64,000 nt of DNA from Piscicola geometra. Taxonomy: Eukaryota; Annelida; Clitellata; Hirudinida; Piscicolidae. Every line of letters starts with the position of its first letter. Position 1 is the stretch's first letter. A model generated the notes under the pieces. That model was not told the DNA's origin. It searched no databases and saw only the letters and a program-made list of their open reading frames with translations. A program made the translations under genes and the position numbers. Where the stretch lies: positions 10,550,647-10,614,646 of the forward strand of contig OX030955.1 in NCBI GenBank assembly GCA_943735955.1. Direction: 5' to 3'. Shown one piece after another: positions 33,136 to 45,685 of the stretch.

Positions 33136-33253
33136 GTCTACGGCACCCGGTATTCCCAGGCGGTCACCCATCCAAGTACTAACCGGGCTCGACGTTGCTT
33201 AACTTCGGTGATCGGACGAGAACCGGTGCTTTCAACGTGATATGGCCGTAGAC
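33136..33253 (-). rRNA. 5S rRNA, copy 83
   Basis: Consensus; 5' flank 'gtttatcag'. Confidence 0.97.
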
Positions 33254-33536
33254 ATCGAAAGTGAGATAAAAGATGTTTATCAGCCTACATGTTGTACATC
33301 CCGCCTGAAATGTCCACCATGTATTTGTTATTTATTTTTGCACTTAAGTTGCCACCAACCGTCTTGCCGTTGCAACTTGCAAAAAGCTCCATATCGCTGA
33401 GAGAATAATACATTCTAGAAGAAAAACAGTTAATTAACGAAAAATGAATGCATTACAAAAAATTGCTGATCAACTAACTATCTAATTAACCCGAGCTCTT
33501 TTTCGTATAGCAAAAATTGAAAAGAGAAAATAAAAA

Positions 33537-33654
33537 GTCTACGGCACCCGGTATTCCCAGGCGGTCACCCATCCAAGTACTAACCGGGCTCGACGTTGCT
33601 TAACTTCGGTGATCGGACGAGAACCGGTGCTTTCAACGTGATATGGCCGTAGAC
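33537..33654 (-). rRNA. 5S rRNA, copy 84
   Basis: Consensus; right spacer has a private 'gttgcgaccaac'. Confidence 0.97.
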
Positions 33655-33937
33655 ATTGAAAGTGAGATAAAAGATGCTTTTGAGCCTACATGTTGTACAT
33701 CCCGCCTGAAATGTCCACCATGTATTTGTTATTTATTTTTGCACTTAAGTTGCGACCAACCGTCTTGCCGTTGCAACTTGCAAAAAGCTCCATATCGCTG
33801 AGAGAATAATACATTCTAAAAGAAAAACAGTTAATTAACGAAAAATGAATGCATTACAAAAAATTGCTGATCAACTAACTATCTAATTAACCCGAGCTTT
33901 TTTTCGTATAGCAAAAATTGAAAAGAGAAAATAAAAA

Positions 33938-34055
33938 GTCTACGGCACCCGGTATTCCCAGGCGGTCACCCATCCAAGTACTAACCGGGCTCGACGTTGC
34001 TTAACTTCGGTGATCGGACGAGAACCGGTGCTTTCAACGTGATATGGCCGTTGAC
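33938..34055 (-). rRNA. 5S rRNA, copy 85 (U4A)
   Basis: U4A; right spacer 'ctaccg'. Confidence 0.94.
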
Positions 34056-34338
34056 ATTGAAAGTGAGATAAAAGATGCTTTTGAGCCTACATGTTGTACA
34101 TCCCGCCTGAAATGTCCACCATGTATTTGTTATTTATTTTTGCACTTAAGTTGCCACCTACCGTCTTGCCTTTGCAACTTGCCTAAAGCTCCATATCGCT
34201 GAGAGAATAATACATTCTAAAAGAAAAACAGTTAATTAACGAAAAATGAATGCATTACAAAAAATTGCTGATCAACTAACTATCTAATTAACCCGAGCTT
34301 TTTTTCGTATAGCAAAAATTGAAAAGAGAAAATAAAAA

Positions 34339-34456
34339 GTCTACGGCACCCGGTATTCCCAGGCGGTCACCCATCCAAGTACTAACCGGGCTCGACGTTG
34401 CTTAACTTCGGTGATCGGACGAGAACCGGTGCTTTCAACGTGATATGGCCGTAGAC
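34339..34456 (-). rRNA. 5S rRNA, copy 86
   Basis: Consensus, in the slot normally taken by an A13C gene, so probably a recombination junction. Confidence 0.97.
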
Positions 34457-34739
34457 ATTGAAAGTGAGATAAAAGATGCTTTTGAGCCTACATGTTGTAC
34501 ATCCCGCCTGAAATGTCCACCATGTATTTGTTATTTATTTTTGCACTTAAGTTGCCACCAACCGTCTTGCCGTTGCAACTTGCAAAAAGCTCCATATCGC
34601 TGAGAGAATAATACATTCTAAAAGAAAAACAGTTAATTAACGAAAAATGAATGCATTACAAAAAATTGCTGATCAACTAACTATCTAATTAACCCGAGCT
34701 TTTTTTCGTATAGCAAAAATTGAAAAGAGAAAATAAAAA

Positions 34740-34857
34740 GTCTACGGCACCCGGTATTCCCAGGCGGTCACCCATCCAAGTACTAACCGGGCTCGACGTT
34801 GCTTAACTTCGGTGATCGGACGAGAACCGGTGCTTTCAACGTGATATGGCCGTTGAC
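34740..34857 (-). rRNA. 5S rRNA, copy 87 (U4A)
   Basis: U4A; right spacer 'ctaccg'. Confidence 0.94.
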
Positions 34858-35140
34858 ATTGAAAGTGAGATAAAAGATGCTTTTGAGCCTACATGTTGTA
34901 CATCCCGCCTGAAATGTCCACCATGTATTTGTTATTTATTTTTGCACTTAAGTTGCCACCTACCGTCTTGCCTTTGCAACTTGCCTAAAGCTCCATATCG
35001 CTGAGAGAATAATACATTCTAAAAGAAAAACAGTTAATTAACGAAAAATGAATGCATTACAAAAAATTGCTGATCAACTAACTATCTAATTAACCCGAGC
35101 TTTTTTTCGTATAGCAAAAATTGAAAAGAGAAAATAAAAA

Positions 35141-35258
35141 GTCTACGGCACCCGGTATTCCCAGGCGGTCACCCATCCAAGTACTAACCGGGCTCGACGT
35201 TGCTTAACTTCGGTGATCGGACGAGAACCGGTGCTTTCAACGTGAGATGGCCGTAGAC
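35141..35258 (-). rRNA. 5S rRNA, copy 88 (A13C)
   Basis: A13C with linked flank. Confidence 0.95.
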
Positions 35259-35541
35259 AGTGAAAGTGAGATAAAAGATGCTTTTGAGCCTACATGTTGT
35301 ACATCCCGCCTGAAATGTCCACCATGTATTTGTTATTTATTTTTGCACTTAAGTTGCCACCAACCGTCTTGCCGTTGCAACTTGAAAAAAGCTCCATATC
35401 GCTGAGAGAATAATACATTCTAAAAGAAAAACAGTTAATTAACGAAAAATGAATGCATTACAAAAAATTGCTGATCAACTAACTATCTAATTAACCCGAG
35501 CTCTTTTTCGTATAGCAAAAATTGAAAAGAGAAAATAAAAA

Positions 35542-35659
35542 GTCTACGGCACCCGGTATTCCCAGGCGGTCACCCATCCAAGTACTAACCGGGCTCGACG
35601 TTGCTTAACTTCGGTGATCGGACGAGAACCGGTGCTTTCAACGTGATATGGCCGTAGAC
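35542..35659 (-). rRNA. 5S rRNA, copy 89
   Basis: Consensus; 5' flank 'gtttatcag'. Confidence 0.97.
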
Positions 35660-35942
35660 ATCGAAAGTGAGATAAAAGATGTTTATCAGCCTACATGTTG
35701 TACATCCCGCCTGAAATGTCCACCATGTATTTGTTATTTATTTTTGCACTTAAGTTGCCACCAACCGTCTTGCCGTTGCAACTTGCAAAAAGCTCCATAT
35801 CGCTGAGAGAATAATACATTCTAGAAGAAAAACAGTTAATTAACGAAAAATGAATGCATTACAAAAAATTGCTGATCAACTAACTATCTAATTAACCCGA
35901 GCTCTTTTTCGTATAGCAAAAATTGAAAAGAGAAAATAAAAA

Positions 35943-36060
35943 GTCTACGGCACCCGGTATTCCCAGGCGGTCACCCATCCAAGTACTAACCGGGCTCGAC
36001 GTTGCTTAACTTCGGTGATCGGACGAGAACCGGTGCTTTCAACGTGATATGGCCGTAGAC
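35943..36060 (-). rRNA. 5S rRNA, copy 90
   Basis: Consensus; right spacer 'gcacataag'. Confidence 0.97.
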
Positions 36061-36343
36061 ATTGAAAGTGAGATAAAAGATGCTTTTGAGCCTACATGTT
36101 GTACATCCCGCCTGAAATGTCCACCATGTATTTGTTATTTATTTTTGCACATAAGTTGCCACCAACCGTCTTGCCGTTGCAACTTGCAAAAAGCTCCATA
36201 TCGCTGAGAGAATAATACATTCTAAAAGAAAAACAGTTAATTAACGAAAAATGAATGCATTACAAAAAATTGCTGATCAACTAACTATCTAATTAACCCG
36301 AGCTCTTTTTCGTATAGCAAAAATTGAAAAGAGAAAATAAAAA

Positions 36344-36461
36344 GTCTACGGCACCCGGTATTCCCAGGCGGTCACCCATCCAAGTACTAACCGGGCTCGA
36401 CGTTGCTTAACTTCGGTGATCGGACGAGAACCGGTGCTTTCAACGTGATATGGCCGTAGAC
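36344..36461 (-). rRNA. 5S rRNA, copy 91
   Basis: Consensus; right spacer 'aaagcttcat' plus 'cccaagctt'. Confidence 0.97.
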
Positions 36462-36744
36462 ATTGAAAGTGAGATAAAAGATGCTTTTGAGCCTACATGT
36501 TGTACATCCCGCCTGAAATGTCCACCATGTATTTGTTATTTATTTTTGCACTTAAGTTGCCACCAACCGTCTTGCCGTTGCAACTTGCAAAAAGCTTCAT
36601 ATCGCTGAGAGAATAATACATTCTAAAAGAAAAACAGTTAATTAACGAAAAATGAATGCATTACAAAAAATTGCTGATCAACTAACTATCTAATTAACCC
36701 AAGCTTTTTTTCGTATAGCAAAAATTGAAAAGAGAAAATAAAAA

Positions 36745-36862
36745 GTCTACGGCACCCGGTATTCCCAGGCGGTCACCCATCCAAGTACTAACCGGGCTCG
36801 ACGTTGCTTAACTTCGGTGATCGGACGAGAACCGGTGCTTTCAACGTGATATGGCCGTTGAC
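36745..36862 (-). rRNA. 5S rRNA, copy 92 (U4A)
   Basis: U4A; right spacer 'ctaccg' and the first 'gaattcatt' form. Confidence 0.94.
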
Positions 36863-37145
36863 ATTGAAAGTGAGATAAAAGATGCTTTTGAGCCTACATG
36901 TTGTACATCCCGCCTGAAATGTCCACCATGTATTTGTTATTTATTTTTGCACTTAAGTTGCCACCTACCGTCTTGCCTTTGCAACTTGCCTAAAGCTCCA
37001 TATCGCTGAGAGAATAATACATTCTAAAAGAAAAACAGTTAATTAACGAAAAATGAATTCATTACAAAAAATTGCTGATCAACTAACTATCTAATTAACC
37101 CGAGCTTTTTTTCGTATAGCAAAAATTGAAAAGAGAAAATAAAAA

Positions 37146-37263
37146 GTCTACGGCACCCGGTATTCCCAGGCGGTCACCCATCCAAGTACTAACCGGGCTC
37201 GACGTTGCTTAACTTCGGTGATCGGACGAGAACCGGTGCTTTCAACGTGAGATGGCCGTAGAC
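37146..37263 (-). rRNA. 5S rRNA, copy 93 (A13C)
   Basis: A13C; 5' flank 'gatgtttttgag'. Confidence 0.95.
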
Positions 37264-37546
37264 AGTGAAAGTGAGATAAAAGATGTTTTTGAGCCTACAT
37301 GTTGTACATCCCGCCTGAAATGTCCACCATGTATTTGTTATTTATTTTTGCACTTAAGTTGCCACCAACCGTCTTGCCGTTGCAACTTGAAAAAAGCTCC
37401 ATATCGCTGAGAGAATAATACATTCTAAAAGAAAAACAGTTAATTAACGAAAAATGAATGCATTACAAAAAATTGCTGATCAACTAACTATCTAATTAAC
37501 CCGAGCTCTTTTTCGTATAGCAAAAATTGAAAAGAGAAAATAAAAA

Positions 37547-37664
37547 GTCTACGGCACCCGGTATTCCCAGGCGGTCACCCATCCAAGTACTAACCGGGCT
37601 CGACGTTGCTTAACTTCGGTGATCGGACGAGAACCGGTGCTTTCAACGTGATATGGCCGTAGAC
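37547..37664 (-). rRNA. 5S rRNA, copy 94
   Basis: Consensus; 5' flank 'gtttatcag'. Confidence 0.97.
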
Positions 37665-37947
37665 ATCGAAAGTGAGATAAAAGATGTTTATCAGCCTACA
37701 TGTTGTACATCCCGCCTGAAATGTCCACCATGTATTTGTTATTTATTTTTGCACTTAAGTTGCCACCAACCGTCTTGCCGTTGCAACTTGCAAAAAGCTC
37801 CATATCGCTGAGAGAATAATACATTCTAGAAGAAAAACAGTTAATTAACGAAAAATGAATGCATTACAAAAAATTGCTGATCAACTAACTATCTAATTAA
37901 CCCGAGCTCTTTTTCGTATAGCAAAAATTGAAAAGAGAAAATAAAAA

Positions 37948-38065
37948 GTCTACGGCACCCGGTATTCCCAGGCGGTCACCCATCCAAGTACTAACCGGGC
38001 TCGACGTTGCTTAACTTCGGTGATCGGACGAGAACCGGTGCTTTCAACGTGATATGGCCGTAGAC
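37948..38065 (-). rRNA. 5S rRNA, copy 95
   Basis: Consensus; right spacer 'gcacataag'. Confidence 0.97.
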
Positions 38066-38348
38066 ATTGAAAGTGAGATAAAAGATGCTTTTGAGCCTAC
38101 ATGTTGTACATCCCGCCTGAAATGTCCACCATGTATTTGTTATTTATTTTTGCACATAAGTTGCCACCAACCGTCTTGCCGTTGCAACTTGCAAAAAGCT
38201 CCATATCGCTGAGAGAATAATACATTCTAAAAGAAAAACAGTTAATTAACGAAAAATGAATGCATTACAAAAAATTGCTGATCAACTAACTATCTAATTA
38301 ACCCGAGCTCTTTTTCGTATAGCAAAAATTAAAAAGAGAAAATAAAAA

Positions 38349-38466
38349 GTCTACGGCACCCGGTATTCCCAGGCGGTCACCCATCCAAGTACTAACCGGG
38401 CTCGACGTTGCTTAACTTCGGTGATCGGACGAGAACCGGTGCTTTCAACGTGATATGGCCGTAGAC
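38349..38466 (-). rRNA. 5S rRNA, copy 96
   Basis: Consensus; downstream spacer has 'aattaaaaagag' in the otherwise constant block. Confidence 0.97.
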
Positions 38467-38749
38467 ATTGAAAGTGAGATAAAAGATGCTTTTGAGCCTA
38501 CATGTTGTACATCCCGCCTGAAATGTCCACCATGTATTTGTTATTTATTTTTGCACTTAAGTTGCCACCAACCGTCTTGCCGTTGCAACTTGCAAAAAGC
38601 TTCATATCGCTGAGAGAATAATACATTCTAAAAGAAAAACAGTTAATTAACGAAAAATGAATGCATTACAAAAAATTGCTGATCAACTAACTATCTAATT
38701 AACCCAAGCTTTTTTTCGTATAGCAAAAATTGAAAAGAGAAAATAAAAA

Positions 38750-38867
38750 GTCTACGGCACCCGGTATTCCCAGGCGGTCACCCATCCAAGTACTAACCGG
38801 GCTCGACGTTGCTTAACTTCGGTGATCGGACGAGAACCGGTGCTTTCAACGTGATATGGCCGTAGAC
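38750..38867 (-). rRNA. 5S rRNA, copy 97
   Basis: Consensus. Confidence 0.97.
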
Positions 38868-39150
38868 ATTGAAAGTGAGATAAAAGATGCTTTTGAGCCT
38901 ACATGTTGTACATCCCGCCTGAAATGTCCACCATGTATTTGTTATTTATTTTTGCACTTAAGTTGCCACCAACCGTCTTGCCGTTGCAACTTGCAAAAAG
39001 CTCCATATCGCTGAGAGAATAATACATTCTAAAAGAAAAACAGTTAATTAACGAAAAATGAATGCATTACAAAAAATTGCTGATCAACTAACTATCTAAT
39101 TAACCCGAGCTTTTTTTCGTATAGCAAAAATTGAAAAGAGAAAATAAAAA

Positions 39151-39268
39151 GTCTACGGCACCCGGTATTCCCAGGCGGTCACCCATCCAAGTACTAACCG
39201 GGCTCGACGTTGCTTAACTTCGGTGATCGGACGAGAACCGGTGCTTTCAACGTGATATGGCCGTTGAC
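39151..39268 (-). rRNA. 5S rRNA, copy 98 (U4A)
   Basis: U4A; right spacer 'ctaccg'. Confidence 0.94.
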
Positions 39269-39551
39269 ATTGAAAGTGAGATAAAAGATGCTTTTGAGCC
39301 TACATGTTGTACATCCCGCCTGAAATGTCCACCATGTATTTGTTATTTATTTTTGCACTTAAGTTGCCACCTACCGTCTTGCCTTTGCAACTTGCCTAAA
39401 GCTCCATATCGCTGAGAGAATAATACATTCTAAAAGAAAAACAGTTAATTAACGAAAAATGAATGCATTACAAAAAATTGCTGATCAACTAACTATCTAA
39501 TTAACCCGAGCTTTTTTTCGTATAGCAAAAATTGAAAAGAGAAAATAAAAA

Positions 39552-39669
39552 GTCTACGGCACCCGGTATTCCCAGGCGGTCACCCATCCAAGTACTAACC
39601 GGGCTCGACGTTGCTTAACTTCGGTGATCGGACGAGAACCGGTGCTTTCAACGTGAGATGGCCGTAGAC
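39552..39669 (-). rRNA. 5S rRNA, copy 99 (A13C)
   Basis: A13C with linked flank. Confidence 0.95.
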
Positions 39670-39952
39670 AGTGAAAGTGAGATAAAAGATGCTTTTGAGC
39701 CTACATGTTGTACATCCCGCCTGAAATGTCCACCATGTATTTGTTATTTATTTTTGCACTTAAGTTGCCACCAACCGTCTTGCCGTTGCAACTTGAAAAA
39801 AGCTCCATATCGCTGAGAGAATAATACATTCTAAAAGAAAAACAGTTAATTAACGAAAAATGAATGCATTACAAAAAATTGCTGATCAACTAACTATCTA
39901 ATTAACCCGAGCTCTTTTTCGTATAGCAAAAATTGAAAAGAGAAAATAAAAA

Positions 39953-40070
39953 GTCTACGGCACCCGGTATTCCCAGGCGGTCACCCATCCAAGTACTAAC
40001 CGGGCTCGACGTTGCTTAACTTCGGTGATCGGACGAGAACCGGTGCTTTCAACGTGATATGGCCGTAGAC
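39953..40070 (-). rRNA. 5S rRNA, copy 100
   Basis: Consensus. Confidence 0.97.
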
Positions 40071-40353
40071 ATTGAAAGTGAGATAAAAGATGCTTTTGAG
40101 CCTACATGTTGTACATCCCGCCTGAAATGTCCACCATGTATTTGTTATTTATTTTTGCACTTAAGTTGCCACCAACCGTCTTGCCGTTGCAACTTGCAAA
40201 AAGCTCCATATCGCTGAGAGAATAATACATTCTAAAAGAAAAACAGTTAATTAACGAAAAATGAATGCATTACAAAAAATTGCTGATCAACTAACTATCT
40301 AATTAACCCGAGCTCTTTTTCGTATAGCAAAAATTGAAGAGAGAAAATAAAAA

Positions 40354-40471
40354 GTCTACGGCACCCGGTATTCCCAGGCGGTCACCCATCCAAGTAGTAA
40401 CCGGGCTCGACGTTGCTTAACTTCGGTGATCGGACGAGAACAGGTGCTTTCAACGTGATATGGCCGTAGAC
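40354..40471 (-). rRNA. 5S rRNA, copy 101 (G75C+G30U)
   Basis: Two private transversions; G75C lies between the intermediate element and C box. The flanks are also private ('gaagagag', 'gatgcctttg', 'gaactgtcc', 'gcactcaag'), so this unit has accumulated several mutations not yet spread. Confidence 0.93.
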
Positions 40472-40754
40472 ATTGAAAGTGAGATAAAAGATGCCTTTGA
40501 GCCTACATGTTGTACATCCCGCCTGAACTGTCCACCATGTATTTGTTATTTATTTTTGCACTCAAGTTGCCACCAACCGTCTTGCCGTTGCAACTTGCAA
40601 AAAGCTCCATATCGCTGAGAGAATAATACATTCTAAAAGAAAAACAGTTAATTAACGAAAAATGAATGCATTACAAAAAATTGCTGATCAACTAACTATC
40701 TAATTAACCCGAGCTCTTTTTCGTATAGCAAAAATTGAAAAGAGAAAATAAAAA

Positions 40755-40872
40755 GTCTACGGCACCCGGTATTCCCAGGCGGTCACCCATCCAAGTACTA
40801 ACCGGGCTCGACGTTGCTTAACTTCGGTGATCGGACGAGAACCGGTGCTTTCAACGTGATATGGCCGTAGAC
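40755..40872 (-). rRNA. 5S rRNA, copy 102
   Basis: Consensus; right spacer 'aaagcttcat' plus 'cccaagctt'. Confidence 0.97.
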
Positions 40873-41155
40873 ATTGAAAGTGAGATAAAAGATGCTTTTG
40901 AGCCTACATGTTGTACATCCCGCCTGAAATGTCCACCATGTATTTGTTATTTATTTTTGCACTTAAGTTGCCACCAACCGTCTTGCCGTTGCAACTTGCA
41001 AAAAGCTTCATATCGCTGAGAGAATAATACATTCTAAAAGAAAAACAGTTAATTAACGAAAAATGAATGCATTACAAAAAATTGCTGATCAACTAACTAT
41101 CTAATTAACCCAAGCTTTTTTTCGTATAGCAAAAATTGAAAAGAGAAAATAAAAA

Positions 41156-41273
41156 GTCTACGGCACCCGGTATTCCCAGGCGGTCACCCATCCAAGTACT
41201 AACCGGGCTCGACGTTGCTTAACTTCGGTGATCGGACGAGAACCGGTGCTTTCAACGTGATATGGCCGTAGAC
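41156..41273 (-). rRNA. 5S rRNA, copy 103
   Basis: Consensus. Confidence 0.97.
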
Positions 41274-41557
41274 ATTGAAAGTGAGATAAAAGATGCTTTT
41301 GAGCCTACATGTTGTACATCCCGCCTGAAATGTCCACCATGTATTTGTTATTTATTTTTGCACTTAAGTTGCCACCAACCGTCTTGCCGTTGCAACTTGC
41401 AAAAAGCTCCATATCGCTGAGAGAATAATACATTCTAAAAGAAAAACAGTTAATTAACGAAAAATGAATGCATTACAAAAAATTGCTGATCAACTAACTA
41501 TCTAATTAACCCGAGCTTTTTTTCGTATAGCAAAAATTAAAAAAGAGAAAATAAAAA

Positions 41558-41675
41558 GTCTACGGCACCCGGTATTCCCAGGCGGTCACCCATCCAAGTA
41601 CTAACCGGGCTCGACGTTGCTTAACTTCGGTGATCGGACGAGAACCGGTGCTTTCAACGTGATATGGCCGTTGAC
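41558..41675 (-). rRNA. 5S rRNA, copy 104 (U4A)
   Basis: U4A. Its downstream spacer holds the only spacer indel of the window, a 1-bp insertion in an A-run (near 41538-41544). Confidence 0.94.
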
Positions 41676-41958
41676 ATTGAAAGTGAGATAAAAGATGCTT
41701 TTGAGCCTACATGTTGTACATCCCGCCTGAAATGTCCACCATGTATTTGTTATTTATTTTTGCACTTAAGTTGCCACCTACCGTCTTGACTTTGCAACTT
41801 GCCTAAAGCTCCATATCGCTGAGAGAATAATACATTCTAAAAGAAAAACAGTTAATTAACGAAAAATGAATGCATTACAAAAAATTGCTGATCAACTAAC
41901 TATCTAATTAACCCGAGCTTTTTTTCGTATAGCAAAAATTGAAAAGAGAAAATAAAAA

Positions 41959-42076
41959 GTCTACGGCACCCGGTATTCCCAGGCGGTCACCCATCCAAGT
42001 ACTAACCGGGCTCGACGTTGCTTAACTTCGGTGATCGGACGAGAACCGGTGCTTTCAACGTGAGATGGCCGTAGAC
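41959..42076 (-). rRNA. 5S rRNA, copy 105 (A13C)
   Basis: A13C with linked flank; second gene of the 1604-bp unit. Confidence 0.95.
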
Positions 42077-42359
42077 AGTGAAAGTGAGATAAAAGATGCT
42101 TTTGAGCCTACATGTTGTACATCCCGCCTGAAATGTCCACCATGTATTTGTTATTTATTTTTGCACTTAAGTTGCCACCAACCGTCTTGCCGTTGCAACT
42201 TGAAAAAAGCTCCATATCGCTGAGAGAATAATACATTCTAAAAGAAAAACAGTTAATTAACGAAAAATGAATGCATTACAAAAAATTGCTGATCAACTAA
42301 CTATCTAATTAACCCGAGCTCTTTTTCGTATAGCAAAAATTGAAAAGAGAAAATAAAAA

Positions 42360-42477
42360 GTCTACGGCACCCGGTATTCCCAGGCGGTCACCCATCCAAG
42401 TACTAACCGGGCTCGACGTTGCTTAACTTCGGTGATCGGACGAGAACCGGTGCTTTCAACGTGATATGGCCGTAGAC
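42360..42477 (-). rRNA. 5S rRNA, copy 106
   Basis: Consensus; its 5' flank is the standard 'attgaaag' rather than the 'atcgaaag' seen at the same slot later. Confidence 0.97.
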
Positions 42478-42760
42478 ATTGAAAGTGAGATAAAAGATGC
42501 TTTTGAGCCTACATGTTGTACATCCCGCCTGAAATGTCCACCATGTATTTGTTATTTATTTTTGCACTTAAGTTGCCACCAACCGTCTTGCCGTTGCAAC
42601 TTGCAAAAAGCTCCATATCGCTGAGAGAATAATACATTCTAAAAGAAAAACAGTTAATTAACGAAAAATGAATGCATTACAAAAAATTGCTGATCAACTA
42701 ACTATCTAATTAACCCGAGCTCTTTTTCGTATAGCAAAAATTGAAAAGAGAAAATAAAAA

Positions 42761-42878
42761 GTCTACGGCACCCGGTATTCCCAGGCGGTCACCCATCCAA
42801 GTACTAACCGGGCTCGACGTTGCTTAACTTCGGTGATCGGACGAGAACCGGTGCTTTCAACGTGATATGGCCGTAGAC
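42761..42878 (-). rRNA. 5S rRNA, copy 107
   Basis: Consensus; right spacer 'aaagcttcat' plus 'cccaagctt'. Confidence 0.97.
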
Positions 42879-43161
42879 ATTGAAAGTGAGATAAAAGATG
42901 CTTTTGAGCCTACATGTTGTACATCCCGCCTGAAATGTCCACCATGTATTTGTTATTTATTTTTGCACTTAAGTTGCCACCAACCGTCTTGCCGTTGCAA
43001 CTTGCAAAAAGCTTCATATCGCTGAGAGAATAATACATTCTAAAAGAAAAACAGTTAATTAACGAAAAATGAATGCATTACAAAAAATTGCTGATCAACT
43101 AACTATCTAATTAACCCAAGCTTTTTTTCGTATAGCAAAAATTGAAAAGAGAAAATAAAAA

Positions 43162-43279
43162 GTCTACGGCACCCGGTATTCCCAGGCGGTCACCCATCCA
43201 AGTACTAACCGGGCTCGACGTTGCTTAACTTCGGTGATCGGACGAGAACCGGTGCTTTCAACGTGATATGGCCGTTGAC
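43162..43279 (-). rRNA. 5S rRNA, copy 108 (U4A)
   Basis: U4A; private 5' flank 'gaaagtaagat'. Confidence 0.94.
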
Positions 43280-43562
43280 ATTGAAAGTAAGATAAAAGAT
43301 GCTTTTGAGCCTACATGTTGTACATCCCGCCTGAAATGTCCACCATGTATTTGTTATTTATTTTTGCACTTAAGTTGCCACCTACCGTCTTGCCTTTGCA
43401 ACTTGCCTAAAGCTCCATATCGCTGAGAGAATAATACATTCTAAAAGAAAAACAGTTAATTAACGAAAAATGAATGCATTACAAAAAATTGCTGATCAAC
43501 TAACTATCTAATTAACCCGAGCTTTTTTTCGTATAGCAAAAATTGAAAAGAGAAAATAAAAA

Positions 43563-43680
43563 GTCTACGGCACCCGGTATTCCCAGGCGGTCACCCATCC
43601 AAGTACTAACCGGGCTCGACGTTGCTTAACTTCGGTGATCGGACGAGAACCGGTGCTTTCAACGTGAGATGGCCGTAGAC
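43563..43680 (-). rRNA. 5S rRNA, copy 109 (A13C)
   Basis: A13C with linked flank. Confidence 0.95.
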
Positions 43681-43963
43681 AGTGAAAGTGAGATAAAAGA
43701 TGCTTTTGAGCCTACATGTTGTACATCCCGCCTGAAATGTCCACCATGTATTTGTTATTTATTTTTGCACTTAAGTTGCCACCAACCGTCTTGCCGTTGC
43801 AACTTGAAAAAAGCTCCATATCGCTGAGAGAATAATACATTCTAAAAGAAAAACAGTTAATTAACGAAAAATGAATGCATTACAAAAAATTGCTGATCAA
43901 CTAACTATCTAATTAACCCGAGCTCTTTTTCGTATAGCAAAAATTGAAAAGAGAAAATAAAAA

Positions 43964-44081
43964 GTCTACGGCACCCGGTATTCCCAGGCGGTCACCCATC
44001 CAAGTACTAACCGGGCTCGACGTTGCTTAACTTCGGTGATCGGACGAGAACCGGTGCTTTCAACGTGATATGGCCGTAGAC
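43964..44081 (-). rRNA. 5S rRNA, copy 110
   Basis: Consensus; 5' flank 'gtttatcag'. Confidence 0.97.
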
Positions 44082-44364
44082 ATCGAAAGTGAGATAAAAG
44101 ATGTTTATCAGCCTACATGTTGTACATCCCGCCTGAAATGTCCACCATGTATTTGTTATTTATTTTTGCACTTAAGTTGCCACCAACCGTCTTGCCGTTG
44201 CAACTTGCAAAAAGCTCCATATCGCTGAGAGAATAATACATTCTAGAAGAAAAACAGTTAATTAACGAAAAATGAATGCATTACAAAAAATTGCTGATCA
44301 ACTAACTATCTAATTAACCCGAGCTCTTTTTCGTATAGCAAAAATTGAAAAGAGAAAATAAAAA

Positions 44365-44482
44365 GTCTACGGCACCCGGTATTCCCAGGCGGTCACCCAT
44401 CCAAGTACTAACCGGGCTCGACGTTGCTTAACTTCGGTGATCGGACGAGAACCGGTGCTTTCAACGTGATATGGCCGTAGAC
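44365..44482 (-). rRNA. 5S rRNA, copy 111
   Basis: Consensus; right spacer 'aaagcttcat' plus 'cccaagctt'. Confidence 0.97.
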
Positions 44483-44765
44483 ATTGAAAGTGAGATAAAA
44501 GATGCTTTTGAGCCTACATGTTGTACATCCCGCCTGAAATGTCCACCATGTATTTGTTATTTATTTTTGCACTTAAGTTGCCACCAACCGTCTTGCCGTT
44601 GCAACTTGCAAAAAGCTTCATATCGCTGAGAGAATAATACATTCTAAAAGAAAAACAGTTAATTAACGAAAAATGAATGCATTACAAAAAATTGCTGATC
44701 AACTAACTATCTAATTAACCCAAGCTTTTTTTCGTATAGCAAAAATTGAAAAGAGAAAATAAAAA

Positions 44766-44883
44766 GTCTACGGCACCCGGTATTCCCAGGCGGTCACCCA
44801 TCCAAGTACTAACCGGGCTCGACGTTGCTTAACTTCGGTGATCGGACGAGAACCGGTGCTTTCAACGTGATATGGCCGTTGAC
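44766..44883 (-). rRNA. 5S rRNA, copy 112 (U4A)
   Basis: U4A; right spacer 'ctaccg'. Confidence 0.94.
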
Positions 44884-45166
44884 ATTGAAAGTGAGATAAA
44901 AGATGCTTTTGAGCCTACATGTTGTACATCCCGCCTGAAATGTCCACCATGTATTTGTTATTTATTTTTGCACTTAAGTTGCCACCTACCGTCTTGCCTT
45001 TGCAACTTGCCTAAAGCTCCATATCGCTGAGAGAATAATACATTCTAAAAGAAAAACAGTTAATTAACGAAAAATGAATGCATTACAAAAAATTGCTGAT
45101 CAACTAACTATCTAATTAACCCGAGCTTTTTTTCGTATAGCAAAAATTGAAAAGAGAAAATAAAAA

Positions 45167-45284
45167 GTCTACGGCACCCGGTATTCCCAGGCGGTCACCC
45201 ATCCAAGTACTAACCGGGCTCGACGTTGCTTAACTTCGGTGATCGGACGAGAACCGGTGCTTTCAACGTGAGATGGCCGTAGAC
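45167..45284 (-). rRNA. 5S rRNA, copy 113 (A13C)
   Basis: A13C with linked flank. Confidence 0.95.
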
Positions 45285-45567
45285 AGTGAAAGTGAGATAA
45301 AAGATGCTTTTGAGCCTACATGTTGTACATCCCGCCTGAAATGTCCACCATGTATTTGTTATTTATTTTTGCACTTAAGTTGCCACCAACCGTCTTGCCG
45401 TTGCAACTTGAAAAAAGCTCCATATCGCTGAGAGAATAATACATTCTAAAAGAAAAACAGTTAATTAACGAAAAATGAATGCATTACAAAAAATTGCTGA
45501 TCAACTAACTATCTAATTAACCCGAGCTCTTTTTCGTATAGCAAAAATTGAAAAGAGAAAATAAAAA

Positions 45568-45685
45568 GTCTACGGCACCCGGTATTCCCAGGCGGTCACC
45601 CATCCAAGTACTAACCGGGCTCGACGTTGCTTAACTTCGGTGATCGGACGAGAACCGGTGCTTTCAACGTGATATGGCCGTAGAC
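45568..45685 (-). rRNA. 5S rRNA, copy 114
   Basis: Consensus; 5' flank 'gtttatcag'. Confidence 0.97.
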
